Assembly (NCBI RefSeq): GCF_037076555.1
Contig: NZ_AP029023.1
Span: forward strand, 1,364,001-1,428,000
Direction of reading: 5' to 3'
Origin: Methylophilus sp. DW102
GTDB lineage: Bacteria; Pseudomonadota; Gammaproteobacteria; Burkholderiales; Methylophilaceae
Length of the DNA stretch: 64,000 nucleotides
The notes below the pieces were generated by a model. The model searched no databases and had not been told where the DNA came from. It worked only from the letters and a program-made list of their open reading frames with translations. Shown piece by piece: positions 55,199-63,905 of this stretch (position 1 is the stretch's first letter; each line of letters starts with the position of its first letter). Both the position numbers and the translations under genes were made by a program.

Positions 55199-55753
55199 TT
55201 AGTTTTGTACCTCTGGCGTCATGATTTCAGCCACTCTTGAAGCCTCAAGCAGGCCAGCGGATACAAGCGCATTCAAACCATCCGGGATTCTGATGTCTGC
55301 CAAATCCAAAAAGCTGGCAGCTAATAATCTGTCATACCAAAGTTTTACCGCTGCGTTAGTCATCGTTGCTTCAACAACCGCAAGTTGCTCAGACTCTGTA
55401 AATTTGTCCAGAAACTCTAATGAAGTAAACACAGTTTTGGGAGGTTTGTACTGGACCGGTTTTTCGGTCAATGCATCCGCTGGTGGGCTAACACCATATT
55501 CAGTAATTTCATACTCTGATCCATCGGCTAACCAATACTTAAAGCCAACGTAATTAGCGATCACGACCCAATCAGTGAAATCAGCATTAGCTGCTGCAAT
55601 GTTATTTTCGCCAGTTGCTGGCGGGGCATTTTCCAAAGCGCTTCCAGTCCACTGCCAGGTGTCCGGGTCTAAAGACGTTTTATAACAAACTTGAGACCCA
55701 AGGTAGATGTGAGGGGCTTCTGGTGAATAGTTGTGTACGATTTTGGTTTCCAT
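55199..55753 (-). CDS. Tail fibre assembly-type protein
   Basis: 184 residues directly after the tail fibre gene (8 bp gap). The middle (TDWVVIANYVGFKYWLADGS) resembles small tail-fibre chaperone heads, and the end (FTSLEFLDKFTESEQLAVVE ... VKLWYDRLLAASFLDLADIR) is a helical module seen in many phage tail proteins. Probably helps fold or attach the fibre. Assignment is from position and this module. Confidence 0.6.
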   Translation of the reverse strand: METKIVHNYSPEAPHIYLGSQVCYKTSLDPDTWQWTGSALENAPPATGENNIAAANADFTDWVVIANYVGFKYWLADGSEYEITEYGVSPPADALTEKPVQYKPPKTVFTSLEFLDKFTESEQLAVVEATMTNAAVKLWYDRLLAASFLDLADIRIPDGLNALVSAGLLEASRVAEIMTPEVQN

Positions 55754-55761
55754 TATGATTC

Positions 55762-56895
55762 CTAAAATTTAACAGCGCCAAGCATAGCCACGTTTCTGGG
55801 TCGGGTTTCTGAACCGCCAGTCGATCCAACGTTGTTATATCCATTAGGACCTGTACCACTTGCATTAACGTAACCACCCGTATATGGCGAGGTGCCGCCA
55901 GGGTGATCGTGGGCTTTTAACATATCCGCCTGACCGCTACCCCAAACACGCCCAGAATCAACACCACGACCATCATCCCAAAAGCGAGGGAACTCACCAC
56001 GTACATCATAAATTCTGAAGGTTGTTCCGTCGCCATTGTCAGCCACTGCAATCATGCCGGCCGACCAAACTCCGAGGGCGACCATGACACCGTTATGCAT
56101 AGCCCAGCCCCTCAAGGCTGCGTATGTAGTGCGATTTAAGTTGGACGTACCGTTTTTAACGTAGCCGGTTCTTGGAGTCGGCTGTGCATCCAAGAGCAAA
56201 CTGCCAACTAGCACAGAGGCATAACCCGTGTAGGCTGCGCCATTTGCTGTGAATGCCTGCCACGTCATGATTGAGTTGTAATCGTCATGCCAGATCGGGC
56301 CGATGTTTGATGATGGCAATGCGGTGCCACTTGCAAAATATTTAACGCCAGAGGCAGCATCCTTACGCTCAAAAACTAAAGCTGTACTATTCAGGACAAT
56401 CGGCGCATCTGTTACAAGCATCCATATCGAGTCTGCAAGGGTCACACCCTCGGTGACTTTGATTGTCTTGCCTGGTGAGATCTCGGCACTGCTGTCGAAA
56501 GTATTGAGGCGTGACCAGGCACCAGTGGCATTGACCACATAGGGGCCATTATCTTGCGGAATAGTCTGCGCCCGGACCAGAACAATGGTGCCATTGGGCA
56601 AGACAGCAGGCCAGTCGCCGCCAGCCTGTACTGCTGCACCAGTTAAAGAGATATTGCCGATAGTGGCATATCTGGCAATCAGGTCAGCCCCAGAGGCAAT
56701 CTCCATGATGCTTTCCAGCAACTGATTGTTGTTGGATTTGTTGAGCACCTTACCGCGAGACTCAATAACAGCGCACACCTCCTCCTGAAGAGCCTCCATG
56801 ATGTCTTCTGTAATCTGCGTGCCTGGAATATTGTTTTCAGGGTCTTCCGCCACCCAATGCCCGGCAACGTTGCCCGGCCCATCAACTCTATGCAT
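55762..56895 (-). CDS. Tail fibre with collar domain
   Basis: 377 residues from the ATG at 56895, overlapping gp48 by 8 bp. The N-terminus (VDGPGNVAGHWVAEDP, EDIMEALQEEVCAVIES) is the attachment part of Mu-type fibres; a repeat-like beta shaft follows; the C-terminus has a collar/host-binding region (YDVRGEFPRFWDDGRGVDSG, HDHPGG, ETRPRNVAMLGAVKF). It decides host range. Confidence 0.85.
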   Translation of the reverse strand: MHRVDGPGNVAGHWVAEDPENNIPGTQITEDIMEALQEEVCAVIESRGKVLNKSNNNQLLESIMEIASGADLIARYATIGNISLTGAAVQAGGDWPAVLPNGTIVLVRAQTIPQDNGPYVVNATGAWSRLNTFDSSAEISPGKTIKVTEGVTLADSIWMLVTDAPIVLNSTALVFERKDAASGVKYFASGTALPSSNIGPIWHDDYNSIMTWQAFTANGAAYTGYASVLVGSLLLDAQPTPRTGYVKNGTSNLNRTTYAALRGWAMHNGVMVALGVWSAGMIAVADNGDGTTFRIYDVRGEFPRFWDDGRGVDSGRVWGSGQADMLKAHDHPGGTSPYTGGYVNASGTGPNGYNNVGSTGGSETRPRNVAMLGAVKF

Positions 56896-57466
56896 AGTAT
56901 TTATTCCCCGCGTTGGTGGTGATATCTTCAAAGAAGAGCACCATATGAGACTGTTTAAAATCGTTGAGTGCAGCGGCAATCACGTCCGGGTTAACCACGC
57001 CAGCGTAATACCACACACGCAACACATAGCGTGATCGCTCACCCATGAGGCGCTGGCCTGCTCTTGATTTACCGACAATGCTAGGTCCTTGCAAATGCGC
57101 CACTTTTACCTTGGCTATCGGCCAGGTGCTACCCTCAGCAGCAGATGACCACAAACGCTGCCCGGCACGTGCACGGCCAGCACGGCTGGCTTGGCGTGGG
57201 AGCGTTTCAGAAAATTGCGCAGCAGCGGCATCAGCCACTGCCTGATAATCAGCCAAGGTGTAGCTGTTAGGGGCTGGTGTATGTAGCGTGATGGCGCGAT
57301 CAAGCACTTGCTGGCAGATCAACTCAATGCGCAGCAGCTCAACTGCAAACGCCTGAAATATCTTGTCGCCCAGGCCATCAACAGGCCAACGCCATGCGGC
57401 ACCCTCTAGCAACAAATTAAGCATTGCATTTGCATAGTCTCGCACGGTGTGAAAGCGCAGCTTCAT
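56888..57466 (-). CDS. Mu gp48-like baseplate protein (DUF2313/YmfQ)
   Basis: 192 residues starting within the gp47 stop (4-bp overlap). DUF2313 pattern: LNLLLEGAAWRWPVDGLGDK near the start and a C-terminal end with ALNDFKQSHMVLFFEDI. Baseplate protein linking the gp47 ring with the fibre. Confidence 0.8.
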   Translation of the reverse strand: MKLRFHTVRDYANAMLNLLLEGAAWRWPVDGLGDKIFQAFAVELLRIELICQQVLDRAITLHTPAPNSYTLADYQAVADAAAAQFSETLPRQASRAGRARAGQRLWSSAAEGSTWPIAKVKVAHLQGPSIVGKSRAGQRLMGERSRYVLRVWYYAGVVNPDVIAAALNDFKQSHMVLFFEDITTNAGNKYYA

Positions 57467-58506
57467 GAGAACACCACCGCGTTAAGAATAAACACAGAAC
57501 CGCTGTTGACAGTGATATCGTCTAATGGGGCATTGCGGGTGTATTGCGTAGTCACACTGGCAATGGCTGCATCAAGTTCTGCTTGATATATCACGCTGGT
57601 TTCAGAGTTTTCAGCCAATATCAAGTTATTGATAGCATTGGTGATTAAGGCACGGTTGGCTTCGCTGTCCACGGCCGGATTGAGTGTTAAATTGACGGTC
57701 ACAAGCTGTTGCAGAGGCAAGGCTAAACGCCAATCAGCACCGGCCGGGGCTAGCTCTAAAAACTTGGCGGCAATGGCATCCATAATCGCCGTCGTCGGCA
57801 ACCTGCCTTCTAAGCCATTACAAATTGGCCGGACCAGTATCGTGCCAATGCCTAAAATATTGCGGTAAACCAATGCACCAGTCACTGAAGGGTGCGCCTT
57901 TTTAGCCCAAGCCACATAATCGCGGTTTTTACCACTGCGGCCACCATACTCGGTGACCACTTGCCATTCATCCACCACGCGGGCGCGCCATGTTTCTACG
58001 TCTTCTTGCGCTGCCCCGCCTGTGATGCCATTGGCATCCACAGTGGTCTCACTATCAACCCCTGCCTGCAGCTCAACAAAGGTGAGCTTGCTACCCGCGC
58101 TTAAATTGCCAGCCAGGCCAGCAGTGGTACATTTAATTGAGACCAGGTTAACGCCACTGGTTAACTCAACGGCAGCCGTCACTGCATAATCCAAGCCATT
58201 GTCTGCCCGCAATAATTCATCTAATAAAACAAAGGCACCCACATTGCCGGTGACGGCAATTTGGCCGGTGGCAAAAGTGGCATCGAGCCGCGTGACGCCG
58301 TAAAGCACCGCCCAATCATAAAGGCGCTCAAGGCTACAAGTTAGCGGCGAGCATTGCTGGTCGATCCACTCAAGATGCACATGCAAGCTGCTCACAGCCT
58401 TAGAAAACACAACTGCAAGCGCCAACCTCAACATAGGCACAAGCGCGCTCAAGTCTTGCTCGATGCGCGCTTTAAGTGCTGCAAAAGTTGGTGCAATATA
58501 TGCCAT
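57463..58506 (-). CDS. Mu gp47/baseplate J-like protein
   Basis: 347 residues. Baseplate_J features: N-terminal helix region, LYGVTRLDATFATGQIAVTG, GGAAQEDVETWRARVVDEW and NRDYVAWAKKAHPSVTGALV. A wedge protein of the contractile-tail baseplate. Its start shares one base with the gp46-like stop. Confidence 0.9.
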   Translation of the reverse strand: MAYIAPTFAALKARIEQDLSALVPMLRLALAVVFSKAVSSLHVHLEWIDQQCSPLTCSLERLYDWAVLYGVTRLDATFATGQIAVTGNVGAFVLLDELLRADNGLDYAVTAAVELTSGVNLVSIKCTTAGLAGNLSAGSKLTFVELQAGVDSETTVDANGITGGAAQEDVETWRARVVDEWQVVTEYGGRSGKNRDYVAWAKKAHPSVTGALVYRNILGIGTILVRPICNGLEGRLPTTAIMDAIAAKFLELAPAGADWRLALPLQQLVTVNLTLNPAVDSEANRALITNAINNLILAENSETSVIYQAELDAAIASVTTQYTRNAPLDDITVNSGSVFILNAVVFS

Positions 58507-58976
58507 TAATCAGCCCATTCAATATCCCACTGCACATCCCAGGTATTGCTTAAAGGCACCTGGGCGCGAGGGATTAAATTACTCTTAAACTCGGTGTAGA
58601 AGTTGACCCCATCATATGCGCCACGAATATCGAGCACGAGTAGCGAAACGTTTCGCTGGTCACTCAGCTCAGTCACTGCGATATCGGTCATGCCTTCTGT
58701 ATTTACCAGTGCCTCGCGGATCATGCGCATGGTTTCGCGCTTGGCTGACTCGGTCAGTGCCTGGCGTCGCACATACCACAGGCCAGTGCCGAGGTTTTCA
58801 TCAAACCACCAACCGCGACGGTTTTCACCATCCTCTACACGGTCTTCAGGGGCGATCTGGTCAGTGAATAACGCGGCATACACTGCAGTTTTTGCGCGTG
58901 CTTTACCCGTATCCTCAGTGGCTTCAATCACGGCCAAGTCAAAATGGCCATATTCAGTTTGTACGAGTTTGAGCAT
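58506..58976 (-). CDS. Mu gp46-like protein
   Basis: 156 residues of the phage Gp46 family (PF07409-like): EDRVEDGENRRGWWFDENLG, LWYVRRQALTESAKRETM, YTEFKSNLIPRAQVPLSN. Small baseplate component equivalent to gp25-type wedge proteins. Adjacent to gp45 without gap. Confidence 0.8.
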   Translation of the reverse strand: MLKLVQTEYGHFDLAVIEATEDTGKARAKTAVYAALFTDQIAPEDRVEDGENRRGWWFDENLGTGLWYVRRQALTESAKRETMRMIREALVNTEGMTDIAVTELSDQRNVSLLVLDIRGAYDGVNFYTEFKSNLIPRAQVPLSNTWDVQWDIEWAD

Positions 58977-59471
58977 TTAAAACTCCGGGGGCGATATCGG
59001 GTGCGCTTCGCCTGGCTCTTCGCCAATTTGCCAGGTGTTGATCTTGGTTGGCAGCCACTCTTGCCCGTGGCCGTTGGTTTGAAATGCAAAGCGCTCGCTG
59101 GCGACAATTTCAATGTCTGGGGACTCAAAGCGGATTTTTTTTGGTGAGCTGATCAACATCTGATCACGCTCCATCTTGACCATTTGGCCTTGGTCGTCAT
59201 GCAGCGCGACTTCGCCATCTTGAAGCTCTAAGGTATAACGACGATCACCAGCAATCAGACAAAACCCATGTGAGCGATCACCCGATGGAAAGACCTCATA
59301 AGCCTGATGTCCGCTGTGCGGGCGATATGAAAATCCATAAGGTTGAATACGGTCAATGTTGTCCAGCACCTCACCATCAAGGCACTTAATTTGCACGGTA
59401 TGCGTACTTACGCGTAGGCCTATGCCTTGCGCTATCATCAACTGCAGCCGCCGCCAAACATGGGCAATCAT
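58977..59471 (-). CDS. Mu gp45-like baseplate spike protein
   Basis: 164 residues, Mu Gp45/baseplate V: QVKCLDGEV-like OB region (VQIKCLDGEVLDNIDRIQPY, GFSYRPHSGHQAYEVFP) followed by the beta-helix spike (YTLELQDGEVALHDDQGQMV, FESPDIEIVASERF). Forms the membrane-piercing tip. Overlaps gp44 by 4 bp. Confidence 0.85.
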   Translation of the reverse strand: MIAHVWRRLQLMIAQGIGLRVSTHTVQIKCLDGEVLDNIDRIQPYGFSYRPHSGHQAYEVFPSGDRSHGFCLIAGDRRYTLELQDGEVALHDDQGQMVKMERDQMLISSPKKIRFESPDIEIVASERFAFQTNGHGQEWLPTKINTWQIGEEPGEAHPISPPEF

Positions 59472-60499
59472 CGTCTTGCCTTTCTCGCTGCAGCGCTTTT
59501 CTTTTTCACTGTCGGTGGCTGGCCGACAAACGCATTTCGGTGCACCAGCGTCAACGTGGCAAGCGTCCCGGAGCGGTCATCTTGAGTCAGCTCGATGTCG
59601 CTGATCAGCAGGGTTTGATCAATGCCCTCATCAGTCACCACCGCACGCACTTGTGTGTTGAGCTGCCAAGGGTGCCAGATCCCGTTTTGCTCATAGCCCC
59701 AGCCGACCACTGTCACCACCAGGCTATGCGCACGTGCCAGTCTGCGGTTGCGCTCCATTTCTGCGCGACGCTGCAATGCGCCCAGGCTGTTACCCATGCG
59801 GTCAGCAATCACATGCATAGGCCGGAAAAACGTCAGGCCCTCATCCTTAACCGTACCCCTGCGCGCCGTATTAGCGCCGTAATCAAAGCTCTTGACCAGG
59901 TACTCGCTAAACCTCTGGCGATAGTCATCATTAATCACCAGCGCCTTAATCTGCTTGCCCATTTCCAGCGTGGCCACCGGCGGGTTATTGTCCGGCTCAG
60001 CCATCACCAGCCCACCTTCTGGCGTTGGGTAAATCAGCAGGTTAGCGGTGCGTGCAGCATTGACAATAGCATTGGCTGGGCTTTCAGACTGCATGGAAAA
60101 ATCAGGCACCAGCGCTGTGCTTTGAAAAGGCGTCAAAGGCACTTTAAACAGCGTGCAAATGCGTTTCACAATCTCGCTAACTGTGAGGTTTTTATAGGTG
60201 GCGCTGTATTGTGTGTCCACCAACTCACGGCCGAGGCTTCGGCCCATAAACTGGTTGCTGTGGCTGTTTTCAGTAATGCGGCGGGGGGCGCTATCGGTGC
60301 GCACGGTGCTGATCAGTTGGTTATTGATCAAGACCTGCGCCACTGTGTTGACGTCGATAGGAAACGGGGTGCCGGTGCCTGGCCGGGCAAAGCCGAGCTG
60401 CACCTGGGTGACCAGCTCGTCAATGCTCTGGCGGATATTGACCTCCTGCCAGTCATCAAACTGCAGGCCGTTGAATTTAAGGGCGACGACATTATCCAC
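59468..60499 (-). CDS. Mu gp44-like tail hub protein
   Basis: 343 residues of the gp44 (P) family, a gp27-like baseplate hub: VALKFNGLQFDDWQEVNIRQ, NSHSNQFMGRSLGRELVDTQ, a central region ISELVKRIC-type helix, and MHVIADRMGNSLGALQRRAE near the end. Overlaps gp43 and gp45 genes by 8 and 4 bp. Confidence 0.8.
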   Translation of the reverse strand: MDNVVALKFNGLQFDDWQEVNIRQSIDELVTQVQLGFARPGTGTPFPIDVNTVAQVLINNQLISTVRTDSAPRRITENSHSNQFMGRSLGRELVDTQYSATYKNLTVSEIVKRICTLFKVPLTPFQSTALVPDFSMQSESPANAIVNAARTANLLIYPTPEGGLVMAEPDNNPPVATLEMGKQIKALVINDDYRQRFSEYLVKSFDYGANTARRGTVKDEGLTFFRPMHVIADRMGNSLGALQRRAEMERNRRLARAHSLVVTVVGWGYEQNGIWHPWQLNTQVRAVVTDEGIDQTLLISDIELTQDDRSGTLATLTLVHRNAFVGQPPTVKKKSAAARKARR

Positions 60500-61649
60500 G
60501 GACTGTCCCCGCTACGAATAGAGGGTGCGCTACACCATTGAGCTGCACAAAGTCAGCCTCAATGATATCGAGCTGGTGCGCCAGCACACAGGCAGGCATA
60601 AAGTTAACCACCTGCCTGGTCTGGTAATTGCTCAAGTCCTGGTCAAGCAAGGCATCGATCAATGCCGCCCGCATATCGAGCAGCGCATTAAACACATCTG
60701 GCTTGGCATTATTCAGCACGCTATCAATGCCATCGAGCAGCGCCTGCAGCACGCGGTCACGCGTCTCAGCATCTTGATAAGTGGTAATCGCCAGCCCAGC
60801 CGCCGAGGTGAGCAGCAGCTGGTTGCGCAGATCCTGCTCGGCGGCATTGTTTGCAATCAGCGCAGCGGTTTGTGTGCTGTTGCTGGCAAATGCTGGCGGG
60901 TTGGTTACCGTGCTGGTCAAGCGCGTGACGGCCCGCACACGCACCGGCACGGTCAAGTCATCGTCCGGGCTATCCAAAAACGCGAGCACATTGGCAAAGC
61001 TCGCCAGCGTGTTGGCATATTGCTGCGGCAAGCCCAACAAGGTGCGCACATCGGTTTTAATGCCATTGATGATGGTTAACACCTGGTTGGCTTTGCTCAA
61101 TGGCAGCGTCGCCATGGCAATCGCCTTGCGCATCACATCGAGCTTGCTTTGCACGTCTGCCACCAGGTCATCAAACACACTGCCAGTCATCGGCTGCAGA
61201 TCAAACTGTTCGGCGATCACGGTTTGTGTCTCGCGCACGCGGCTGATCGCCACGTCTACCTTATCAACTGTAGGCTCAAAAGGCTGGCTGCCACCTGGTA
61301 GAAAATCGATACTGATGCGGCAGAACCCACCCTCTTCAACACGCTCAGAGCGTGACCACTTAAAGGCGCGCACCCACAAATCACCAAGATAAGGATGTGT
61401 CAGCCACTCGCCGCCTGGCTGGCGCAGCTTGTCTAAAAAGCCGTTGGCCTCAAGGTCATAATCCGGCCCGATAAAATAGGCGTTGATCTTCCAGCTGCGG
61501 GCATCCAGACCCATATCCTCAACGTCTGGTTGATCCCGACGTGGGTATTGATGCACTACCAGACGGCGACCCTCAGTGCTGTCGTGGCTATCGGTTAAAA
61601 ACTCAAACCCGCGCCACTTGCCCTTGGGCAATCTCTCCAACCAACTCAT
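60492..61649 (-). CDS. Mu gp43-like DNA circularisation family tail protein
   Basis: 385 residues from the ATG at 61649, which overlaps the tape-measure stop as ATGA. N-terminal DNA_circ_N type domain (PKGKWRGFEFLTDSHDSTEG, RSWKINAYFIGPDYDLEANG, WLTHPYLGDLWV). In Mu it is a tail protein (N) between tape measure and hub. Confidence 0.82.
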   Translation of the reverse strand: MSWLERLPKGKWRGFEFLTDSHDSTEGRRLVVHQYPRRDQPDVEDMGLDARSWKINAYFIGPDYDLEANGFLDKLRQPGGEWLTHPYLGDLWVRAFKWSRSERVEEGGFCRISIDFLPGGSQPFEPTVDKVDVAISRVRETQTVIAEQFDLQPMTGSVFDDLVADVQSKLDVMRKAIAMATLPLSKANQVLTIINGIKTDVRTLLGLPQQYANTLASFANVLAFLDSPDDDLTVPVRVRAVTRLTSTVTNPPAFASNSTQTAALIANNAAEQDLRNQLLLTSAAGLAITTYQDAETRDRVLQALLDGIDSVLNNAKPDVFNALLDMRAALIDALLDQDLSNYQTRQVVNFMPACVLAHQLDIIEADFVQLNGVAHPLFVAGTVRG

Positions 61650-63673
61650 GGGTGCCCCCAAACTGAGCCAGTCTCAACCCATGCGCTCACTGGTCCTTTT
61701 TTATCCGAGGTCTGGTGCGTGGCTTTGAGTCCATCGGCCAACTCTACCCGCACGGTGGTTTCAACCTTGGCAGGCTCCTGAGTTGTTTTGTTTGGCTGGT
61801 TTAAATACTCATAGAGCAAACCAGCGCCACCACCAACTGCAGCACCAGCAGCGGTACCGATAAATGGCACAACAGAGCCAACTGATGCGCCAAACATGGC
61901 ACCATTAATTGCAGAGCCGCCATAGCGACCCACCACAGAGTTATCCTGGCTGGCGACATAACTCAAGCCAGCACCGGCCGCATAAGCCGCCATGGTGCCA
62001 ACACCTGGACGTTTAAAAGCCAGCGGCATGCCTGGCATACCAGATCCCCCGGCAGTGTTTCTAAGCGCAAATGCAGCCAATCCGGCAGCCGTCCCCATGG
62101 CTGTGATTGCACCAGTCGCCACCACAGTGGCCCCTGTAAGCAAAGGATTTTTTTCTGCAAGGTTTTCAAACTGGCTGGCGACTTTACCAATGGCAGGGGT
62201 TAGGCCGTCCATTGCTTCTTTAGTCGCAGCATCTTTCGCCTGCTGGGCCGCCCGCAGTTGTGCGCTGGCGGTGGTTTCCATCAGTGCATAGTTGACATCG
62301 TTGACGCCAGTGACGGTACGGTTTTGCCCAATGGCCGCATTGACCTGGTCCACAATAGGCTTATTGCGCAAACCCAGTAACGCGCCAGTTGCCTGCATGT
62401 CTTGAAAATACTTGCCAACCACAGTCCCCTCAGAGATCGCCGCCAATGAGTCAATCAGCTGCTTTTGCTGGCCTTTATCGTTAGTGGTTTTAAGCTGTGC
62501 CAGCATGGTTTTCATTTGTGGGTTTTTGGCGGCTTCCTGGTCAATCACACCCATCCAGGCATCTACCGCATCCACGCCTTTTACGCGCTGATCCATGAGG
62601 AACTTAGCCAGGTCACCCCGGCCTTGTTTTTCAAAGTCTTTTGCCGTATCGCTGCTATTAAGTTTCGCGAGCAGGTTACGCACATTGTTACCGGCTTCAT
62701 CAGTGGTACCGGCCGTCAAAATCGCGGCCTGATTCATGGTCAGCACCTTCTGCAGGCCATCCAGCCCCATGAGGCCAGACTTTTGCGCAAGCGGCAGTTG
62801 CTGGCTTAGCCACTTAGCCATGTCTTTAATCTCGAAGCCGCCAGCCTGGCCTGCCGCCGTGATCATATTGAGCGCGGTTTTTAATTGATCGTTATTGCCA
62901 ACAATGCGCTGTCCCACCAGAACACTGCTCAAATTGGCAATGTCAGTCGGTTGTGCGCCAGAGCCTGCTGCAGTGCGCATCACAGTAGGCAAAAACTGCA
63001 TCGAGCGCTCACGGCCCAGAACGTTGCGGGCAATCATGGCATCGAGCGCCTCGGCAGCTTGCTCACGGGTGCCACCCCCCACACCAGAACGCACAGAGCG
63101 ATTAATCACCGCCTCAAGCTCTGCCATGCCCGCACGGCGGCCAGGTACATTACGCTCGGCAAAAGCCGTGTTTGCCATCAATGCCAGGCGCTCATCAAAG
63201 CTCATCGCTTGGTTAGCGTAACGGCCCACCACGTATGCACCAGCACCAGCTGCCGCACCCATTGTGAGCGCTGTTTGCATTTTGCTTTGCAGGGTTGCCC
63301 CGGTGCGCAGCTCAGCATTCAGATCCCGCACCTTACGCTGCATAGACTCATAAGCACGCGCAAGCTCACGCGCATTAAAAGCGCCTGACTTAAACATCTG
63401 GTCATACGCTTCGCGGGTACGGTTTATTTCACTACGGATGATATTTTCAGAGCGAATGCCCAACATCTCGCGAGCCTGGGCAGTGCGGCGAGCACCGGCA
63501 ACCACATCAATCTGCAGCCGCTCATAGCTGCGGGTGATCTCATTGTTTGCCTGCACCTGGGCACGGCTTACACGTTGCGAGATTGCAGCGCTCTCATTGC
63601 CAATCTGGCGTAAACCGGGGATGGTGTCACCACGGTTTAAAACAATCTTGAGGTTAACGGTTTGGGTATTCAT
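61646..63673 (-). CDS. Tape measure protein (Mu gp42-like)
   Basis: 675 residues from the ATG at 63673 (AAGG upstream); a start 8 codons earlier is possible. Long helical N-terminal region (SAAISQRVSRAQVQANNEIT), a TMP core with MQFLPTVMRTAAGSGAQPTD and QAGGFEIKDMAKWLSQQLPL, then Gly/Ala-rich hydrophobic segments near residues 520-640 as expected for membrane insertion at DNA entry. It is short for a tape measure, so the tail should be short. Confidence 0.85.
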   Translation of the reverse strand: MNTQTVNLKIVLNRGDTIPGLRQIGNESAAISQRVSRAQVQANNEITRSYERLQIDVVAGARRTAQAREMLGIRSENIIRSEINRTREAYDQMFKSGAFNARELARAYESMQRKVRDLNAELRTGATLQSKMQTALTMGAAAGAGAYVVGRYANQAMSFDERLALMANTAFAERNVPGRRAGMAELEAVINRSVRSGVGGGTREQAAEALDAMIARNVLGRERSMQFLPTVMRTAAGSGAQPTDIANLSSVLVGQRIVGNNDQLKTALNMITAAGQAGGFEIKDMAKWLSQQLPLAQKSGLMGLDGLQKVLTMNQAAILTAGTTDEAGNNVRNLLAKLNSSDTAKDFEKQGRGDLAKFLMDQRVKGVDAVDAWMGVIDQEAAKNPQMKTMLAQLKTTNDKGQQKQLIDSLAAISEGTVVGKYFQDMQATGALLGLRNKPIVDQVNAAIGQNRTVTGVNDVNYALMETTASAQLRAAQQAKDAATKEAMDGLTPAIGKVASQFENLAEKNPLLTGATVVATGAITAMGTAAGLAAFALRNTAGGSGMPGMPLAFKRPGVGTMAAYAAGAGLSYVASQDNSVVGRYGGSAINGAMFGASVGSVVPFIGTAAGAAVGGGAGLLYEYLNQPNKTTQEPAKVETTVRVELADGLKATHQTSDKKGPVSAWVETGSVWGHP

Positions 63674-63760
63674 GGCTGGCCTTGAGAGATAAGGCACAGC
63701 TTACGCGCGCGCGTGGGGCGTGAAGAGACGGGAAATGTTTCGCTACAAACGGCAGACAAT

Positions 63761-63780
63761 AAAAAAGGGGCCTAAGCCCC
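63761..63780 (-). terminator. Intrinsic terminator between chaperones and tape measure
   Basis: GGGGC-CTAA-GCCCC hairpin; on the minus strand it is followed by T6. It directly follows the stop of the small chaperone frame. Confidence 0.75.
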
Positions 63781-63905
63781 TATTTAAACTTCCTTCCCTC
63801 AAACTCGGCAGCAATACTCGCAAACGTAAAGAGCTTGTTGATCGGCCATGTGAGAACAGTGTCTATGTCTTGATGCAAGCCGCGAGCCACCAGGCTCACT
63901 GCCAT
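63780..63905 (-). CDS. Tail assembly chaperone, frameshift (T/GT) part
   Basis: 41 codons starting at an ATG that overlaps the preceding stop (TGATG), in the -1 frame relative to the upstream gene. The product ARGLHQDIDTVLTWPINKLF reads like the C-terminal domain of Mu/P2-type tail chaperones. It is reached by a -1 slip on the A-run 63920-63927, with no stop between. It may never be translated alone. Confidence 0.65.
   Translation of the reverse strand: MAVSLVARGLHQDIDTVLTWPINKLFTFASIAAEFEGRKFK

Noticed and set aside
55100..56900. Mu-type invertible G segment with gin
   Set aside because: Only one tail fibre and one assembly gene are present, with no recombinase or inverted flanking repeats.
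59540..60541. A 333-codon open frame on the plus strand
   Set aside because: It lies antisense to the gp43/gp44-like genes, has a His/Gln/Arg-rich composition typical of a shadow frame, and no ribosome site or family match.
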